Shown: piece by piece, positions 9,201 through 10,461 of the stretch
Layout of the letters: each line of letters starts with the position of its first letter
Position numbering within the stretch: position 1 is the first letter of the stretch
Assembly: GCA_943704525.1 (NCBI GenBank)
Contig: CALSCQ010001234.1
Location: forward strand, 1 to 10,461
Origin: Pigoraptor vietnamica
Lineage: Eukaryota; Opisthokonta; Filasterea
Direction: 5' to 3'
Length of the DNA: 10,461 nucleotides
Translations under genes and position numbers: made by a program
The notes under the pieces: model-generated
Told to the model about the DNA's origin: nothing
The model's input: the letters and a program-made list of their open reading frames with translations, nothing else
The model's database searches: none

Positions 9201-10461
9201 GTCAATGGCCGCGTCCGATCCGTCGAAAAGATCGAAAACGGACGGCTGCAGCGATGCCACGGCCCACGAGTAGAGGTCGGTGCCCTCGTACGCGCGGTAG
9301 TGCGCCCACACTTCCTCTCGGGAGAGGGCGCGGGCATACACAGCGTACTCGTCCACAGCCGCGGGCGAGGGGGCGGGAGGGCGGCCGGGGCCGACGGCGA
9401 AGGGGCCGAGACGGGCGTCGCCGGCGAGCAGGGGAACGGACGAGAACCGAGAAGCGTCCGCGCGGAGGTATCCGTCGACGAAGACCTTGATGGACGACTG
9501 GGTAACGACGACCGCAATGTGCTGCCACTGCCCCGGCTGCACGGTGAGCGAGCGCGTCTCGGCGAAATCGCCCGTCGCGGACAGCTCCACGGCAATCGAC
9601 GCGCGCGGCGTGATGCGCACGACCACGCCGTCCATTTTGGGCCCGCCCTCGCCCGCCGCAGCATTGCTGTGGAACAGGTCGAGCGATTCCTGCTGGTCCA
9701 GAAGCCCCGGGGGCATCGCCACCCATGCCTCGACCGACAGCTCCGACACGGTCGCAATATCACGGAACAAATTGCGCACCTCAAAGTGCAGCGACGCCCC
9801 CGCCGTAAGCGCAATCGCATTGCCGACATAGCCCTCCACGGGGCGCACCTCGGGACCCTCCGTCGTGATCACCTTCTGCCCAATGCCAGAGTTAAAGATG
9901 CCGGTCTCGTTGGCCACGGCCTCGAACCGCAGGAAGACGCTTGGCGACGACGACAGAATCACCTCGGCGTAGGAGGGCGGCTGCACTGCGCGGCCGGCAC
10001 GGCGGGACGGGTGCCGATGCGAGCGCGGCAGGTCCCAGTGCTCCGGAGCGCCCGTCTGGCTCGGTTCGTCAAACCACGGGAGGTATTCGGGCGTGCCGGC
10101 GTCTGCGAGTGCGGCGCGCGCGCGGTGCACAGCGAACGTCGCGGACGATGCCGCGGCCACGTCGAATGAGAGCGCGCGGCGGGAGCGGGAGGGATCGTAC
10201 TTCCGGATGACCATGATGCCGGCAAAGTCTATCGGCGCCATGTCGAGCAGCGCGTCGATGCCGGCATACGTGGCGCTGAAGCGGCCGCGGCGCACCTGGA
10301 ACACGAAGTAGAGGCGGAGGTCGGTGACGTCGAGAATAAGGCCCGGCTGGACGACAATGGGCGCGGACGCCGTGCCAATGTTGATTGGAGCGGGCGTCGG
10401 GTTGAACTGAATCAGAAGGCTGCCCAGGGGTCGAGAGGGGTGTGTGTGTGTGTGTGGGGGG
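3215..10461 (-). CDS. Giant extracellular mosaic protein: LamG x4, coiled coil, LRR, EGF, Asp-box (5' end outside window)
   Basis: I read one minus-strand gene with exons 10461(or beyond)-6531, 6384-4347, 4249-3965 and 3897-3215 (TAG at 3217-3215). Reading frame is kept across all three proposed junctions, giving up to 2311 visible residues. Domains in order: a beta-rich segment; four LamG/concanavalin-A-like domains; a polybasic RRRRGD linker; beta strands; a coiled coil; a six-Cys hinge; Ala-rich helices; plant-type LRRs; a Cys-rich region with CPPGHFGVDC; a six-Cys EGF-like domain; and an Asp-box (SSDGGSSW) near the end. LamG, LRR and EGF modules bind carbohydrate or protein partners outside the cell, and the many paired cysteines fit the secretory route. 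No signal peptide is visible because the 5' end is missing. No membrane anchor is seen at the C-terminus, which ends WQCGCNEA. The function is unknown; adhesion or recognition is inferred. Alternative: two adjacent genes, one ending at TGA 6518-6516 and one starting at ATG 6456; the splice signals and interrupted Cys hinge argue against this. Confidence 0.7.
3656..3679 (-). other. Asp-box (BNR) motif SSDGGSSW
   Basis: S-x-D-x-G-x-x-W is the Asp-box found at beta-hairpin turns of sialidases, sortilins and related beta-propellers. Only one perfect copy is visible; YASGGSIW about 36 residues later is a possible degenerate second copy. One or two boxes are too few to call an enzyme. Confidence 0.55.
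3761..3892 (-). other. EGF-like domain
   Basis: Six cysteines spaced C-x7-C-x5-C-x15-C-x1-C-x10-C with the typical NGGC at the second Cys give the 1-3, 2-4, 5-6 pattern of EGF-like modules. The domain starts immediately after the last intron, a common exon boundary for EGF modules. Confidence 0.75.
3898..3964 (-). other. Intron (67 bp), GTGAGT...CTGCAG
   Basis: The donor A|GTGAGT at 3964 and acceptor TTGCCTGCAG ending at 3898 join in phase 1 to give ...CPASCVT-N-RACAVANGGC.... Unspliced, the upstream frame stops at TGA 3947-3945. Splicing places the exon boundary just before the first Cys of the EGF-like domain, as is usual for such modules. Confidence 0.8.
4250..4346 (-). other. Intron (97 bp), GTAAGT...TGCAG
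   Basis: A perfect donor (G|GTAAGT) at 4346 and the acceptor ATGCAG ending at 4250 join two open frames in phase 1, so the protein reads ...DVVEGA-VGYPGRR.... Without splicing the frame stops within two codons (TAA at 4341-4339). A CTGATTAG stretch upstream of the acceptor could supply the branch site. Confidence 0.8.
4945..4989 (-). other. Laminin/EGF-like half motif CPPGHFGVDC
   Basis: C-P-P-G-H-F-G-x-D-C followed two residues later by F-F-C matches the C-terminal half of laminin-type or tenascin-type EGF domains (C-x-x-G-x-x-G-x-x-C). The usual upstream cysteines are absent in this frame, so it is a partial or diverged module inside a Cys-rich region. Confidence 0.5.
5422..5793 (-). other. 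Leucine-rich repeats, plant-type
   Basis: About five consecutive repeats follow the plant/protist LRR pattern L-x2-L-x-L-x2-N-x-L-x-G-x-I/L-P: LKSLFLTNNKLTGTLP, LEYLALGGNQLSGPIP, LRWLDLSHNAIEGSI and LENLNIAGTNI are clear, with a cap containing DFVGPIPSC in front. Such LRRs form a solenoid used for ligand or protein recognition. The C-terminal cap seems to be the following LPKLRSYDI unit and a Cys pair (CGDC). Confidence 0.8.
6100..6384 (-). other. Cys triplet and Ala-rich helical region after the intron
   Basis: The exon opens with PWNC and a C-x2-C-x2-C cluster, followed by repeated small-residue helical units (ALSAAQAV, VSAAQGAI, VAQGALDG). The spacing and composition mirror the coiled coil before the intron, so both arms probably form an antiparallel helical hairpin with six cysteines at its tip. 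Confidence 0.5.
6385..6530 (-). other. Intron (146 bp) joining the LamG exon to the LRR exon
   Basis: The acceptor is strong: eight T then CCC, and CAG at 6387-6385, just before codon CCG in the downstream frame. The phase-compatible donor is TCG|GTGGGT at 6530. A better donor by consensus, GTGAGT at 6519, creates the apparent TGA stop but is out of phase with this acceptor. The intron is AT-rich and holds a (CAAA)4 tract (6467-6482 on the plus strand). Splicing joins ...CHWYS to PWNC.... The acceptor is well supported; the donor choice is less so. Confidence 0.6.
6564..6779 (-). other. Coiled-coil segment
   Basis: About 72 residues with continuous Ala/Leu/Val heptad spacing and high Glu/Arg/Gln/Asn, no Pro or Gly-Gly breaks (for example LESARNALGSAKAKLEEARN). 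It runs straight into a Cys triplet (C-x3-C-x2-C) at the exon end. It probably oligomerises or folds back on the Ala-rich helices encoded after the intron. Confidence 0.65.
7122..7139 (-). other. RRRRGD: polybasic and RGD motif in linker
   Basis: In the linker after the fourth LamG domain, four Arg (7139-7128) run into R-G-D (7130-7122). R-x-R-R is the furin/kexin cleavage consensus, and RGD is an integrin-type attachment motif in animals. The segment is flanked by acidic and basic low-complexity sequence and is probably exposed. Either reading is a motif match only. Confidence 0.35.
7176..9971 (-). repeat. Four tandem LamG/concanavalin-A-like domains
   Basis: The domains are at about 9971-9291, 9266-8634, 8603-7914 and 7889-7176. 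Each opens with a PSVFLRFE-type strand and closes with a V/L-D-E-x-A-x-Y-A-R-x-L...W/Y-x-H-Y motif. The centre of each of the first three has the family hallmark H-I-A-V followed by a V-x-G/N-G strand (QHIAVVV...VFVDG, THIAVTV...GFVNG, THIAVSI...VCVNG). Copies 1 and 4 share an identical PSVFLRFE; copies 1 and 2 share GPFAVG. Copy 4 is the most divergent and lacks the H-I-A-V motif. These jelly-roll domains typically bind glycans or matrix proteins. Confidence 0.75.
10441..10461. repeat. (TG)n microsatellite and G-run at right edge
   Basis: A TG dinucleotide run of about 7.5 units followed by six G. On the gene strand it reads C-run then (CA)n, followed by pyrimidine-rich sequence and CAG at 10422-10420 and 10409-10407. 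The reading frame stays formally open through it, but this looks like the 3' end of an intron, so the visible exon may begin at 10419 or 10406 rather than run off the edge. Confidence 0.55.

Noticed and set aside
8175-10169. A 664-codon plus-strand open frame antisense to the LamG array
   Set aside because: Same shadow pattern: Arg/His/Val-rich, low-complexity, while the minus strand encodes clear LamG motifs over the same bases.
1-10461. Mobile element, CRISPR, tRNA/rRNA or viral genes
   Set aside because: I saw no terminal inverted repeats, transposase or polymerase motifs, spaced direct repeats, tRNA-like folds or conserved rRNA sequence.

Overview
The window looks like nuclear DNA of a GC-rich unicellular eukaryote (protist or alga). 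The evidence is very high GC in coding DNA, short GT-AG introns that are more AT-rich than the exons, extracellular mosaic domains (LamG, EGF, leucine-rich repeats, Asp-box), and a centrin-binding Sfi1-type repeat protein. There is no sign of bacterial operons, Shine-Dalgarno sites, tRNA, rRNA, CRISPR or transposons. I cannot name the species.

Layout: (1) 1-423, minus strand: the N-terminal 141 codons of a HEAT-like helical-repeat protein, running off the left edge. (2) 424-631: a 208-bp divergent promoter with a perfect CRE palindrome, a second CRE-like site, two copies of a GCGCGCGAAT decamer 22 bp apart, and a three-codon upstream ORF. (3) 632-3121, plus strand: an intronless 829-residue protein with about six Sfi1-type Trp repeats, a Pro-rich linker, a long low-complexity tail and a C-terminal KQVSF motif of the PP1-docking type. 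(4) 3122-3214: a tight convergent 3' region. (5) 3215 to beyond 10461, minus strand: one very large extracellular mosaic protein whose 5' end lies outside the window. I reconstruct it from four visible exons and three introns (4250-4346, 3898-3964 and, less certainly, 6385-6530).

Domain order of the mosaic protein, N to C: beta-rich segment, four tandem LamG-like domains, polybasic/RGD linker, beta strands, coiled coil, six-Cys hinge, Ala-rich helices, beta strands, plant-type leucine-rich repeats, Cys-rich region with a laminin/EGF-like half motif, six-Cys EGF-like domain, and a C-terminal region with an Asp-box. It is probably a secreted or surface adhesion/recognition protein. The HEAT-like and Sfi1-like genes share a promoter and may be co-regulated. 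The mosaic gene is unrelated to them and only meets the Sfi1-like gene tail to tail.
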